In this document: positions 51,413 to 60,366 of the stretch, piece by piece
How the letters are laid out: every line of letters starts with the position of its first letter
Position numbering within the stretch: the first letter of the stretch is position 1
NCBI RefSeq assembly: GCF_026126405.1
Contig: NZ_JAFMTQ010000012.1
Location: forward strand, 1-64,000
From: Aureitalea sp. L0-47
GTDB lineage: Bacteria; Bacteroidota; Bacteroidia; Flavobacteriales; Flavobacteriaceae
Direction: 5' to 3'
DNA length: 64,000 nt
Position numbers and translations under genes: made by a program
The notes under the pieces: model-generated
Databases searched by the model: none
Told to the model about the DNA's origin: nothing
What the model saw: the letters and a program-made list of their open reading frames with translations, nothing else

Positions 51413-52364
51413 ATGACTTCACTTTAAAACCGAAGATAGCTTCAGAGTCGATGTAGATAAGCAATTCATGATCCACTTTGTTCGGTAGGGAAACCTGAAA
51501 GCTGTATTTGTTATTGCTAACCGTGAGTTCCCCAACATCAAGCCACCCTCCGTTGTAGTACATACGGATCCGAGATATGGGAACCTCGCTTTCTATTTCA
51601 AAAGAATGCGTTTCTTTTCTCTCTAGAGTTCCTGAAGTTGGTTTATTGAGCCTATAGTCGGTCAATCCTGCTTCGTAAACCAGCGGGCGGTTCAGGAAAT
51701 CTTCTTTTCCAATAATTTCATTCAGCAAAGAATCCCTGGAGTCCTGGGGATAATGATTTCTAACGAAGATCTCCGGTGGTGTAAGGAAATAGACATCGGT
51801 AACTTCCCTCACAAAACGATTCCCGTTCATATATCCCGCACCCCAGGTGCTGTCCACCAGGTAGTCTTCATCGTCTATGGTTACAATGTTCCAGGCATGA
51901 TTCGATTCGAATTCTGAAGCGATATCGGAAAGAAACGATTTACCAAAACCTCTTACTATTTTACAAGGTATTCCCAGTTGATCGCATAGTTCCTTGAAGA
52001 GCATTGAATAGCCATGACAGACCGCTTTCTTTGTCTTTAGAGTGATAGTGGCTGTACGCTCCTGGTATTGCCTTAATTTTTCAATTCGCTCCTTTTCCGA
52101 ACGGTACGAGATACTCATTGTACTTCGTGCATCGTAACTATAAGCCACGTTATTGGTTATCCAACTGTAAATAGCTCTCACTTTTTCCAGGTTGGTATCG
52201 AAATCCTGGTCGATCATTTCGGCCAGCTGCTCAACCGTGTTAAAACGAATGGTAGGGTAGGTCTTTACTTTGGCATCTACGGCGGATAGACTCTGGCCAT
52301 AACTGAGAGAAGTCGCAAGAAATACGATTGTGAAGAATAATTTCAGAAGTGTTTTTCCAAACAT
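51411..52364 (-). CDS. Secreted transglutaminase-like domain protein
   Basis: A 317-residue exported protein. The signal peptide is residues 1-23 (ending SLSYG). The core is a transglutaminase-like cysteine peptidase fold with Cys116 (AVCHGYS), His156 (SNHAWNIV) and Asp171 (DYLVDSTWGAGY) in the correct order and spacing for the triad. The C-terminal ~110 residues are beta-rich. Such proteins in Bacteroidota often process or bind peptides or the cell wall. It is the last gene of the minus-strand series outer-membrane protein, ceramide synthase-like protein, transglutaminase-like protein. Confidence 0.9.
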   Translation of the reverse strand: MFGKTLLKLFFTIVFLATSLSYGQSLSAVDAKVKTYPTIRFNTVEQLAEMIDQDFDTNLEKVRAIYSWITNNVAYSYDARSTMSISYRSEKERIEKLRQYQERTATITLKTKKAVCHGYSMLFKELCDQLGIPCKIVRGFGKSFLSDIASEFESNHAWNIVTIDDEDYLVDSTWGAGYMNGNRFVREVTDVYFLTPPEIFVRNHYPQDSRDSLLNEIIGKEDFLNRPLVYEAGLTDYRLNKPTSGTLERKETHSFEIESEVPISRIRMYYNGGWLDVGELTVSNNKYSFQVSLPNKVDHELLIYIDSEAIFGFKVKS

Positions 52365-52393
52365 ATTGGAGAATCGAACAAAAATCGTGCCTG

Positions 52394-53512
52394 CTAGAGA
52401 TCTATCCTGAAGGTGCTCCGCTCCTTGTGTTGTTTAGGGTCATAATCCTTCCAAAGCAACTGCACCGCAGTATTCTCAATCAGTTCCGGGTTGGTTTCAA
52501 CGGTTACTATCCCTTTTTGGTTGAACAGGTGCTGCATTTCTTCGAATATAATAGCTGTCACTCCTTTTCCCTGGTATTCCGGGTCGATTCCAATTAGGTA
52601 AAAAGCAGCTGTATCGTTCTTTTTCTGGGCCTGAAGTATGTGCCACCACCCGAATGGGAGCAATTTACCATTCGCTTTTTTCAGCGCCTTGCTGAAGGAT
52701 GGCATTACCACCGAGAAAGCGATCAATTTACCTTCTTCATCCTTAATACAGGTGATATAATCCGGATGAATAAATCCGAAATACTTTTCCTTGTAATAAT
52801 CTATCTGGTACTGCTGAATAGGGACGAATGTTTGAAGCGTATTGTATGTGTTATTCAGTAAACCAAACATGGCATCCACGTAGGGCAGGATCTCTTTTTT
52901 ATTCTGAAAACGAATTACAGATAACTTATATCGTTGCCGTACCAATTTTGAGAATTTCGCTACTTTTCCTTTAATTTCGTTCGGAATCTTTAGGCGATAT
53001 TCCACCCAGGTAGCTTGTTTTTCAAAGCCAAGCTTCTTGAAATGCTCTGCATAATACGGGTGATGGTACCAGGTGATCATGGTATTCATCTCCTCGTACC
53101 CTTTTGTTAGTATCCCTGCTTTCTCCATGTTTGAGAAACCAACAGGCCCTTCGGCATATTCCAGCTTGAGTGAGTGGCCTTTTTCAAAAACCTTATCCAG
53201 TAATGCTTTGGAAACTTCGATGTCATCAATAACATCAAACCATCCAAACCTGACCTTCTTTTTGCGCATTTCAGTGATCTCAAGGTGATTCACTATCACC
53301 GCGATTCGTCCGGAGAGTTTGCCATCTTTATAAGCCAGATAGTATGTTGCCTCAGCGTTTTTAGCAACGGGGTTTTTTGAAAGGTCCAGCGTCTCCATTT
53401 CATCCTTGACCAACGGAGGGACCCAATATGGATGATTCTTATATAGCTGAAAAGGAAAGGTTACAAACTTCTTCAGCTCTTTTTTGGTGGTTACTTTGGT
53501 AATTTCAATCAT
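52394..53512 (-). CDS. GNAT-fold N-acyltransferase, bacterial ceramide synthase-like (YghO family)
   Basis: A 372-residue protein of two GNAT-like halves. The N-terminus TKVTTKKELKKFVTFPFQLYKNHPYWVPPLVKDE is highly characteristic of the YghO/bacterial ceramide synthase-like (BcerS-like) family, followed by DIEVSKALLDKV, GPVGFSNMEKAG and a second acyl-CoA-binding half with IGIDPEYQGKGVTAIIFEEM (QxxGxG/A pattern) and VETNPELIENTAVQLLWKDY near the C-terminus. Related flavobacterial proteins are often mislabelled GTP cyclohydrolase; no such motif is here. Given the capA/capB-like genes 1 kb away, N-acylation of capnine is a sensible proposal. It lies between an outer-membrane protein and the transglutaminase-like gene. 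Confidence 0.8.
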   Translation of the reverse strand: MIEITKVTTKKELKKFVTFPFQLYKNHPYWVPPLVKDEMETLDLSKNPVAKNAEATYYLAYKDGKLSGRIAVIVNHLEITEMRKKKVRFGWFDVIDDIEVSKALLDKVFEKGHSLKLEYAEGPVGFSNMEKAGILTKGYEEMNTMITWYHHPYYAEHFKKLGFEKQATWVEYRLKIPNEIKGKVAKFSKLVRQRYKLSVIRFQNKKEILPYVDAMFGLLNNTYNTLQTFVPIQQYQIDYYKEKYFGFIHPDYITCIKDEEGKLIAFSVVMPSFSKALKKANGKLLPFGWWHILQAQKKNDTAAFYLIGIDPEYQGKGVTAIIFEEMQHLFNQKGIVTVETNPELIENTAVQLLWKDYDPKQHKERSTFRIDL

Positions 53513-53524
53513 ACGCCATTACTA

Positions 53525-54547
53525 CTATTGGAGTCCGCCTCCATCACCTTCATCTTCAACAAAATTATCGCGACGCTTTCTGTTCTTCTTTTTCTTTTTT
53601 GATTTCTTTCCTTTGTCAGCTCGCTTATTATCTCTTCCTTTTTTGCCTTTTTCCTCAATATACTCATCCTGGTCGTGCATATCAAAACGATAGGCCACCC
53701 CAATGCGTCCGTAGAACACAGAAGGTGTGTCTTTAAAATTAAGCGTTACAGAGGCATCTACATGTAAATTCTCGCTAATTAGCGCCGCCGCACCGCCACG
53801 TAGTAACTGATCGGCATAGAAATCACTCTTGAATCCCTGGTTCTCCACGAAGATCGAAAAATAATCATTCGTGGCATGAGTAAGAGTAACAATGTAGCCG
53901 TAACTGGGAAAATCGGTCGTTATCCTGTCTGCGATGATGTTTGTCACTAAGACAAATCCACCAATCCAATTGTTCTGGGTGGAAAGTATCACCTTCGGAC
54001 TAATTGTCGACTCCTGCTCCGGTGAAAAGGGGTTGTCGGCAAAATCAAAGTTGGCCCCAGCATATACTGAGACTGCCGGGATGAGGTCTTTCCACTGCCA
54101 TTTGTTGTTTGCTCTCCAACTGTATAGATTGGGTCCCTTTTCCTCCATTTTACGGTAAGGATCGTAGACCAGGTATTTTGCTCCAAGGGTATTACTTCGG
54201 AAATTTCGCTGGGTGTATTCAAAAGGCAAGGCACCTCGCATGTCGGTAACATTGTCACTTTGGAATGAGCCGATGAGGCTTACTTCAAGTTCTTCGCGCC
54301 AAAATCCATAACGCACGCTGTAATCAATGGCAAATACATTGGTTTCTGTCTCCAGTAATTCGTGCTTTTCCTTCCCATAACTAAGTCCCGATTCGAATTG
54401 AAGTACATTTTTCCCCACCGAGAAAGCGCCCTGGGAAACTCCGGGTCGGTTGGTGTTTATCATGTCTGTGTACTGGGCATTTAGTGGTCCGAAACTAAAC
54501 AGGAACAAAGCGGGGAGTAGCAGAGATGTTATTCGGGTCATGGACAT
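53525..54547 (-). CDS. Outer-membrane channel-like protein with basic C-terminal tail
   Basis: A 340-residue exported beta-barrel. The signal peptide is residues ~1-26 (ending GPLNAQ). DMINTNRPGVSQGAFSVGKNVLQFESGLSYG near the mature start matches the outer-membrane 'transporter' (phenol-MetA-degradation-like) family, and later strands (YSVRYGFWREELEVSLIGSF, SVYAGANFDFADN, ATNDYFSIFVENQGF) show the porin pattern. After the barrel the last 45 residues are extremely basic and then acidic (KKSKKKKKNRKRRDNFVEDEGDGG), unusual for this family. It is the first gene of the series with the ceramide synthase-like gene (gap 12 bp), so a role in exporting or placing the lipid or its precursor is possible but speculative. 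Confidence 0.82.
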   Translation of the reverse strand: MSMTRITSLLLPALFLFSFGPLNAQYTDMINTNRPGVSQGAFSVGKNVLQFESGLSYGKEKHELLETETNVFAIDYSVRYGFWREELEVSLIGSFQSDNVTDMRGALPFEYTQRNFRSNTLGAKYLVYDPYRKMEEKGPNLYSWRANNKWQWKDLIPAVSVYAGANFDFADNPFSPEQESTISPKVILSTQNNWIGGFVLVTNIIADRITTDFPSYGYIVTLTHATNDYFSIFVENQGFKSDFYADQLLRGGAAALISENLHVDASVTLNFKDTPSVFYGRIGVAYRFDMHDQDEYIEEKGKKGRDNKRADKGKKSKKKKKNRKRRDNFVEDEGDGGGLQ

Positions 54548-54557
54548 GGGTTTAGTT

Positions 54558-54565
54558 CAAAGATA
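54558..54565 (-). promoter_or_regulatory. -7 promoter element TATCTTTG of the 53525-54547 operon
   Basis: On the minus strand TATCTTTG matches TAnnTTTG exactly, 10 nt from the start codon at 54547. It likely drives the outer-membrane protein, ceramide synthase-like and transglutaminase-like genes. Confidence 0.6.
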
Positions 54566-54596
54566 TACTATTTTATAATTTATTTAATAGATGATT

Positions 54597-54628
54597 TTGG
54601 TCTTTTTACGACTCATTAATTACATTTG
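54597..54628 (+). promoter_or_regulatory. Promoter of the DUF4834 gene (TTG-N21-TACATTTG)
   Basis: TTG (54597-54599) and TACATTTG (54621-54628), separated by 21 nt, match the flavobacterial consensus, 17 nt before the ATG. It is divergent from the promoter at 54558-54565, with 30 bp between. Confidence 0.75.
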
Positions 54629-54645
54629 AACAGTATATAATCTAT

Positions 54646-54912
54646 ATGATCACATTTCTGAAAACGGTTTTAATTATACTTCTGGTATACCTGGGAGTAA
54701 AGTTTTTGTTTAAGCTTCTCAAACCCTATATAGTTCGCTTCCTGATGAAAAAAGCAGGTAAACAATTCGAGCGTTCTTTCGGAGCTAATCCGTTCCAGGA
54801 GCCTGAGCCCACCAAAAAGGAAGGCAGTGTGACCATAGATAAGATGCCACCAAAGAAAAGAAAGGCTACATCTACCGTAGGAGAATACGTGGATTACGAA
54901 GAAATTGATTAA
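54646..54912 (+). CDS. DUF4834 family protein
   Basis: An 88-residue Bacteroidota-specific protein: one membrane segment at the N-terminus (residues ~4-22, LKTVLIILLVYLGVKFLFKL), then a charged region and the conserved C-terminal VGEYVDYEEID. The family often precedes YfhO-type genes, as here (28 bp gap). The function is unknown. Confidence 0.9.
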   Translation: MITFLKTVLIILLVYLGVKFLFKLLKPYIVRFLMKKAGKQFERSFGANPFQEPEPTKKEGSVTIDKMPPKKRKATSTVGEYVDYEEID

Positions 54913-54940
54913 TTTTCAAGCTTCTTAACACACTCCTTCT

Positions 54941-57385
54941 ATGGATCGACTAAAGGGCTTTTTACCTCATATAATCGTACTTATACTGTTTGTAATCGCC
55001 TCCCTGGCTTATTTTAATCCTGTGCTTCAGGGAAAGAAAATATTCCAAAGCGACATCGTTCAGTATACCGGGATGGCGAAGCAGCAGAACGATTATCGAA
55101 AGACAACAGGTGAAGAGACCTATTGGACGAATTCCGCCTTTGGAGGGATGCCAACCTACCAGCTGGGAGCGAAATACCCGTATAACTTCATCAAGAAACT
55201 CGATCTAACACTTCGATTCCTCCCACGGCCGGCAGATTATTTATTCCTTTACTTTTTTTCCATCTATATACTTTTCCTGGTACTGAAGATCGATTACAAA
55301 CTCGCGTTCCTGGGAGCCATAGCCTTCGGGTTTTCAACCTATTTGATAATCATACTGGGAGTAGGGCACAATGCCAAGGCCCATGCCATTGCTTATATGC
55401 CTCTGGTTTTAAGCGGGATCATACTCACTTTCCGAGGGAAATACCTCTGGGGATTCGTATTGACCACTATTGCTTTAGCGCTAGAACTGGTGGCGAATCA
55501 CTTTCAGATGACCTATTACCTTCTATTGTTGGTACTCTGCCTGGGTGTTGCTTATCTAATCGACGCCTATCGGAAGAAGAAACTGCCGCATTTCTTTAAG
55601 TCGGTAGCCATCATGATGGCCGGTGTGCTCATCGCCGTTGGCCTGAATGCCACTAATATCCTGGCAACCAAAGAATATGCGGATACTTCGACTCGAGGTA
55701 ATAGTGAGCTAACCATCAACCCGGATGGCAGCCCGAAAGAGGGCAGCGGCGGTCTGAGTTACGAGTATATTACCGAATACAGTTATGGTAAGTTGGAGAG
55801 TTTTAACCTTTTCATTCCTCGATTTATGGGAGGCGGATCCAGTGAACCTCTGCCGGAGGACGGCAACACCCTGGACGAATTGATAAAATTAGGAGCCTCA
55901 CCACAGGAAGCTGCTGAAATTGTAACTCAACTGCCTGTGTATTGGGGGGACCAACCTATTGTGGCTGCCCCGGCTTATATTGGAGCCATAATGATATTCC
56001 TTGCGGTATTGGCTTTATTCCTTGTTAAAGGAAGGATCAAATGGTGGCTTACGGCCGGTTTATTGCTGAGCCTTTTCCTCTCATGGGGTGATAATTTCAG
56101 ATTCCTAACAGAATTCTTTATTGACTTTGTGCCGCTGTATAACAAATTCAGGGCGGTATCCTCCATTCAGGTGATCATCGAATTGGTGGTGCCCATCCTG
56201 GCCGTGGTAGGACTTCATCAGTATTTCAACGATTTTGTAAAACCGGAGCAGCGTAAGAAAGCACTGCTATGGGCTACAGGAATTACCGGTGGCCTGGCAC
56301 TAATTTTCTTAGTGGGGAAATCGGCTATTCCGGGGCTGGATTTCGCTAGTCCTTATGATCAGGACCTGAGAGAACAATTGGGAACACCCCTGGTAGAAGC
56401 CATACGCGATGACCGTGCTGCTTTGTTCAACACAGATGTTATACGCTCCCTGGTGGCAGTTTTACTGGCCGCAGCGGTGCTTTGGTTCTTTCTGAAAGGA
56501 AAACTAAAGGAGATCTACGCCATAGGGGTACTGGTGCTGTTAATTACCCTGGACCTTGTTGGAGTGAATCTGCGCTATGTGAACAACGACGATTTTGTAA
56601 GTGCACGGATCATGGATCAACCGTTTCAGAAGAATCCCGCAGATATGCAGATCCTGGAGGACGAAGGACATTTCAGGGTATACGATATCACGACGAATCC
56701 ATTCAGCAGTGGAAGGGCAAGTTATTTCCACAATGCATTAGGAGGTTATCATGCAGCTAAGCCCGGTAGAATACAGGATCTGGATGATTTTTATTTAGCG
56801 GAAGGTGACATAGGAGTTTTGAATATGCTCAATGTACGCTACATCATCGGTGAAAGTCCTAATGGCGGCCCTGTGGCGCAGCGCAATCCATTTGCGAATG
56901 GAAATGCGTGGTTCCCCGAAAGTGTGTTGCTGGCCGAGAGTGCCAACGAAGAGATCTTATTACTCGATAGCCTGGATACAAAGCGTACCGTGGTTGTTCA
57001 TGCCGAATTTAAAGACAAACTACCGCTGGCCGAGATGGCCCGGGATTCCACAGCGAGTATTGATCTCACCGAAGTTAAACCGGACTACCTGGTGTATGAG
57101 AGCAGCTCGAAAACAGCACAACTGGCAGTATTTTCCGAAGTGTACTATCCGCATGGCTGGAATGCCTATGTGAATGGTGAATTAACCGAACATATTAGGG
57201 TGAACTACGCCTTGAGGGCTCTCCCGTTACCCGCCGGGAATCACAGGGTTGAATTCAAGTTCGAAGCCCAGGTGATCAAAACAGGTGGCACCATTGCATT
57301 AGTAAGTTTTATATTACTAGTTCTGATCGTAGCTGGCGGCTATTGGTGGAGTAGAAAGCAGGAAGTAAGTAGTTCCGAAGAATAA
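54941..57385 (+). CDS. YfhO family membrane protein
   Basis: An 814-residue polytopic membrane protein of the YfhO family (dolichol-like glycosyltransferase fold, GT-C type). About 12 membrane segments fill residues 10-540 and the last lies near residue 785; a large outside domain is at residues ~560-770. Conserved parts are KKIFQSDIVQYTGMAKQQND and the Asp-rich EETYWTNSAFGGMPTYQLG (residues ~65-85), and YHAAKPGRIQDLDDFY in the C-terminal domain. In Bacillus the homologue adds sugars to teichoic acid; here a role in envelope polysaccharide or lipid glycosylation is inferred. It follows DUF4834 and precedes a glycosyltransferase gene. Confidence 0.92.
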   Translation: MDRLKGFLPHIIVLILFVIASLAYFNPVLQGKKIFQSDIVQYTGMAKQQNDYRKTTGEETYWTNSAFGGMPTYQLGAKYPYNFIKKLDLTLRFLPRPADYLFLYFFSIYILFLVLKIDYKLAFLGAIAFGFSTYLIIILGVGHNAKAHAIAYMPLVLSGIILTFRGKYLWGFVLTTIALALELVANHFQMTYYLLLLVLCLGVAYLIDAYRKKKLPHFFKSVAIMMAGVLIAVGLNATNILATKEYADTSTRGNSELTINPDGSPKEGSGGLSYEYITEYSYGKLESFNLFIPRFMGGGSSEPLPEDGNTLDELIKLGASPQEAAEIVTQLPVYWGDQPIVAAPAYIGAIMIFLAVLALFLVKGRIKWWLTAGLLLSLFLSWGDNFRFLTEFFIDFVPLYNKFRAVSSIQVIIELVVPILAVVGLHQYFNDFVKPEQRKKALLWATGITGGLALIFLVGKSAIPGLDFASPYDQDLREQLGTPLVEAIRDDRAALFNTDVIRSLVAVLLAAAVLWFFLKGKLKEIYAIGVLVLLITLDLVGVNLRYVNNDDFVSARIMDQPFQKNPADMQILEDEGHFRVYDITTNPFSSGRASYFHNALGGYHAAKPGRIQDLDDFYLAEGDIGVLNMLNVRYIIGESPNGGPVAQRNPFANGNAWFPESVLLAESANEEILLLDSLDTKRTVVVHAEFKDKLPLAEMARDSTASIDLTEVKPDYLVYESSSKTAQLAVFSEVYYPHGWNAYVNGELTEHIRVNYALRALPLPAGNHRVEFKFEAQVIKTGGTIALVSFILLVLIVAGGYWWSRKQEVSSSEE

Positions 57386-57534
57386 ATCGTGAAACGAGCG
57401 TAAACAAAATTAATTATTTGCTTATCTGATGAAATAATTAAATTTTTTATGCGAGAACGAGCATGGCGAGTGGTTACACACGTCCTCAATTTTATAATTA
57501 ACATATAATGGGATAATTACTAAAATTTAAACGT

Positions 57535-58812
57535 GTGAAACGGGTTCTGATCATAACATATTACTGGCCCCCCGCAGGAGGTCCGGGTGTGCAGCGATGG
57601 CTGTACTTCGCTAAATACCTCAAGGATTTTGGTGTGGAGCCCGTGGTGTATGTGCCTGAGAACCCTACTTATCCTATCGTAGATGATGCAATGACGGACA
57701 AAACCCCCGATGTTGAGGTGGTTAAAAGACCTATCCGTGAGCCTTATAAAATGGCCAAATTCCTTTCAAAGAAACGAACACAGCAGATCAGTCGCGGTAT
57801 TATTTCTGAAAAGGATCCGTCATCTTTGGAAAAAATGATGCTATTTGTTCGAGGGAATTACTTCATCCCCGATGCAAGGGTAGGGTGGGTAAAGCCTTCG
57901 GTTGTATTCCTTCGGAATTTTTTAACCGAAAGAAGCTTTGATGTCATAATCACTACCGGTCCGCCGCATAGCATGCACCTCATCGGACTTGAACTGAAAA
58001 AGATACTCGATATCCCCTGGGTAGCCGATTTTCGGGACCCATGGACCACTATTCACTACCACAAATCTATGCGACTTACGAAAGCTTCAGAAGCGAAGCA
58101 CAAGAAACTGGAGGCTGATGTCCTGAATAGTGCCGATCATATCGTGGTTACCAGCAAGACCACCAAAAAGGAGTTTTCAGAAATAACAAAAAAGCCAATC
58201 TCGGTGATCACCAATGGCTATGAGATCACGGAAAGCATAACTTCTGAGCTCGATAATGAATTTACCTTGGCTCACATCGGTTCGCTCTTAAGCGATCGCA
58301 ACCCGGAAACACTCTGGAAAGTGCTCAAAGAAGTTACTGAAGAAGATACCGATTTTAGAAAGGAACTTAGAATCTCGTTAACCGGTGTCGTAGGGGAGGA
58401 GGTGCTGCAAAGTATCAGAGAACACGGCTTGGAGCAGAATTTAATTGTGAACGGCTATGTGTCCCACGCTGAAGCTAAACGGCTTCAGCACAGCGCCCAG
58501 GTGTTATTATTGCTTGAAATGGATAAGGAGGAGACCAGGGCGATTATTCCAGGGAAACTATTTGAGTACCTGGCGGCAGGACGCCCAATCCTGAGTATAG
58601 GTCCGGAAGGAAGTGACATAAGTGATATTCTTTCCGAGACAGAGAGTGGTGCTTTCTTTACTCCTTCCGAAGCATCTGACTTGAAGGAACAGATTCTTCG
58701 CTATTATTCTGAATACAAATCCGGGGCATTTCATACCCAGCCTAAGAATATAAATAAGTACAGTAGGAGGGAACTCACCAGGGTGCTTAGCGATCTGATA
58801 AAGTCGTTATAA
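57535..58812 (+). CDS. Glycosyltransferase family 4 (GT-B)
   Basis: A 425-residue glycosyltransferase of GT4 type. The N-terminal YYWPPAGGPGVQRWLYFAKYLKDFG (residues ~9-33) is the nucleotide-sugar-dependent GT4 signature. The C-terminal half has VNGYVSHAEAKRLQHSAQVLLLLE and the PGKLFEYLAAGRPILSIGPEGSD region with the usual conserved Glu and Gly. It transfers a sugar on the cytoplasmic side. The start is GTG at 57535. A 149-bp gap after yfhO shows no clear promoter, so co-transcription with yfhO is possible. Confidence 0.9.
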   Translation: MKRVLIITYYWPPAGGPGVQRWLYFAKYLKDFGVEPVVYVPENPTYPIVDDAMTDKTPDVEVVKRPIREPYKMAKFLSKKRTQQISRGIISEKDPSSLEKMMLFVRGNYFIPDARVGWVKPSVVFLRNFLTERSFDVIITTGPPHSMHLIGLELKKILDIPWVADFRDPWTTIHYHKSMRLTKASEAKHKKLEADVLNSADHIVVTSKTTKKEFSEITKKPISVITNGYEITESITSELDNEFTLAHIGSLLSDRNPETLWKVLKEVTEEDTDFRKELRISLTGVVGEEVLQSIREHGLEQNLIVNGYVSHAEAKRLQHSAQVLLLLEMDKEETRAIIPGKLFEYLAAGRPILSIGPEGSDISDILSETESGAFFTPSEASDLKEQILRYYSEYKSGAFHTQPKNINKYSRRELTRVLSDLIKSL

Positions 58813-58816
58813 GAGC

Positions 58817-58858
58817 GAAACCCCCGTGCATCGCTATATTGCGAATTACGAGGGTTTC
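58817..58858. terminator. Nested hairpin between convergent genes
   Basis: GAAACCC and GGGTTTC pair, with inner CGT/ACG and TCGC/GCGA stems, giving a long, nested structure. Neither side has a long T run, so termination by it is plausible but not clear. It lies 4 bp after the glycosyltransferase stop. Confidence 0.6.
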
Positions 58859-58880
58859 TAACTAACCAACCAAAAAACTT

Positions 58881-60200
58881 TTACATTCCGCGACGGCTTC
58901 TGCTTGAGCTTCGCGTTTTGTTCGAACTTCTGTTTCCTGAAGGTCTCGAACGATTTACTGTACTGCTTTTATTCACTTTCTGTCTGCTGGAGTTGTTATA
59001 AGAACGACTCTTATTTCGAGAACTTGAACTTCTGCTGGATACAGCACTTTTATTACGTGATGGTGTGCTCCTGTTATAGGTGGATTTTCTATTATTCTTT
59101 GGTCTGTTCGAGCTTACGCTTGGACGAGACTTGTACGTATTTCTATTAGAGTTCACCTTTGGACGTGACTTGTTGTTTCCTCTTGAAGTCGTAGCCTTAC
59201 GGTTGTTCCCTTTGTAAGTAGAACTTCCTTTTCGATTCACATCACTGCGATTTCGAGAGATGGTACCACGATCGCTGCGGTTTACTACCTTATTGTTTCT
59301 TGCAACCGCATTTCCGTTGCGTGAGTTGTTATAGTTGTTTCCACTTCGGGATACACCTTTGTTATTATCGGAGCGATTCACACCCTTTCTGTTGTTCAAG
59401 CGATCTGAGCGCTTGTTGCTCTTTGCGTTCCTGGCCACCGCATCACGTCTGCCGTGATTTGAGACCATAGTATTTCGCCTGTTGGGTTTGAAGTCCCTAT
59501 TGATCGCAGTCCTGCCGTCTCGATAATGGATACGACTACCTGGTCTGTGAAAACTACGTCTTCCATTGGCATAAGCTATACGTCCTCTGCTTCCATAATG
59601 TACCCTGTGATACGCATATGAGTAGCGAATAGGAGTGTAATAAGCTCTGTACGGATAGTCATATACTATACAGTTACTCCATAGTGGTCTGAAGTACCAT
59701 ACGTGCCATGGTCTCCATACATATCTTGGTGTCCAAAAGTTGATATACCCGGTATAGTAATCGAATCCACCCCAGGAGTTATAGAAGACACGCAAGCCAC
59801 CCACGCGCACTATGCGCCTGTCGCGGTAACGAATATCCGTATTACCTGCCTGGATGATTCGTCCGTAATGATCGTAATAGATCGGAATATCTTCGATCTG
59901 GATTACGGCACCGTAGTCGTCATACTGAACATATGGATCGTAGTTGTAACCCGAGTTGAAGTTAAGGCTCACATTATTGGTGTTAATGTTCACGTTAACG
60001 TTTCCATTCGCATCTCTACCGAGATAGACAAAATCGAATTGTCCATCGGGAAATACCGAAAATTCAACTGCGCCTTCGATAAATACGTAAGCGCTTCCGT
60101 CGTAAGAATAAGATCCTGTAGCTGCTGCACTATTGTGGTTCGCCTTGGCGGTAAAACCTACCAAAAGGATTCCGAATAAGAGGGTTACTAACTTTTTCAT
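58881..60200 (-). CDS. Secreted basic, Asn/Arg/Ser-rich repetitive protein
   Basis: A 439-residue exported protein in three parts: a signal peptide (residues 1-20, ending FTAKA); a Tyr-rich repeat domain (residues ~30-150) with Y-D-x-Y-G-x-x-I units (QYDDYGAVIQIEDI, YYDHYGRIIQAGN, RDRRIVRVGGLRVFYN); and a ~230-residue low-complexity tail of N, R, S, K and G (e.g. RSGNNYNNSRNGNAV, NRKSTYNRSTPSRNKSA) with a very high positive charge. It is paralogous to the 60539-61165 gene over the first domain. It could bind nucleic acid, polysaccharide or cell wall outside the cell; this is speculation. No domain of known function was recognised. Confidence 0.82.
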   Translation of the reverse strand: MKKLVTLLFGILLVGFTAKANHNSAAATGSYSYDGSAYVFIEGAVEFSVFPDGQFDFVYLGRDANGNVNVNINTNNVSLNFNSGYNYDPYVQYDDYGAVIQIEDIPIYYDHYGRIIQAGNTDIRYRDRRIVRVGGLRVFYNSWGGFDYYTGYINFWTPRYVWRPWHVWYFRPLWSNCIVYDYPYRAYYTPIRYSYAYHRVHYGSRGRIAYANGRRSFHRPGSRIHYRDGRTAINRDFKPNRRNTMVSNHGRRDAVARNAKSNKRSDRLNNRKGVNRSDNNKGVSRSGNNYNNSRNGNAVARNNKVVNRSDRGTISRNRSDVNRKGSSTYKGNNRKATTSRGNNKSRPKVNSNRNTYKSRPSVSSNRPKNNRKSTYNRSTPSRNKSAVSSRSSSSRNKSRSYNNSSRQKVNKSSTVNRSRPSGNRSSNKTRSSSRSRRGM

Positions 60201-60263
60201 AATTCTGGGTTTTAAATTGTACTTGCTTCACTTTTGGTTGAATCAGCAATACGTTTATTTAAA

Positions 60264-60282
60264 TACACAGACCGTGCCAAAG
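60264..60282 (-). promoter_or_regulatory. TTTGGCACGG motif, sigma-54-like -24 element, before the basic protein gene
   Basis: On the minus strand TTTGGCACGG is followed at the sigma-54 spacing (GG-N10-G) by GT where GC is expected. It lies about 67 nt upstream of the ATG at 60200. The same motif at the same distance precedes the paralogous gene. Confidence 0.45.
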
Positions 60283-60317
60283 TCTTAAATGCTTGATTAT
60301 GAGAGGGGAGTTGCGTG

Positions 60318-60366
60318 GTGAGTAGTGAGAAGTGAGAAGTGAGAGGTGAATAGTGATTGGTGGATT
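60318..60366. repeat. Degenerate heptamer GTGAGAA tandem run
   Basis: Seven consecutive 7-bp units: GTGAGTA, GTGAGAA, GTGAGAA, GTGAGAG, GTGAATA, GTGATTG, GTGGATT. The copies decay along the array. It lies in the 338-bp gap between two paralogous genes and abuts a REP-like element. Confidence 0.85.
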
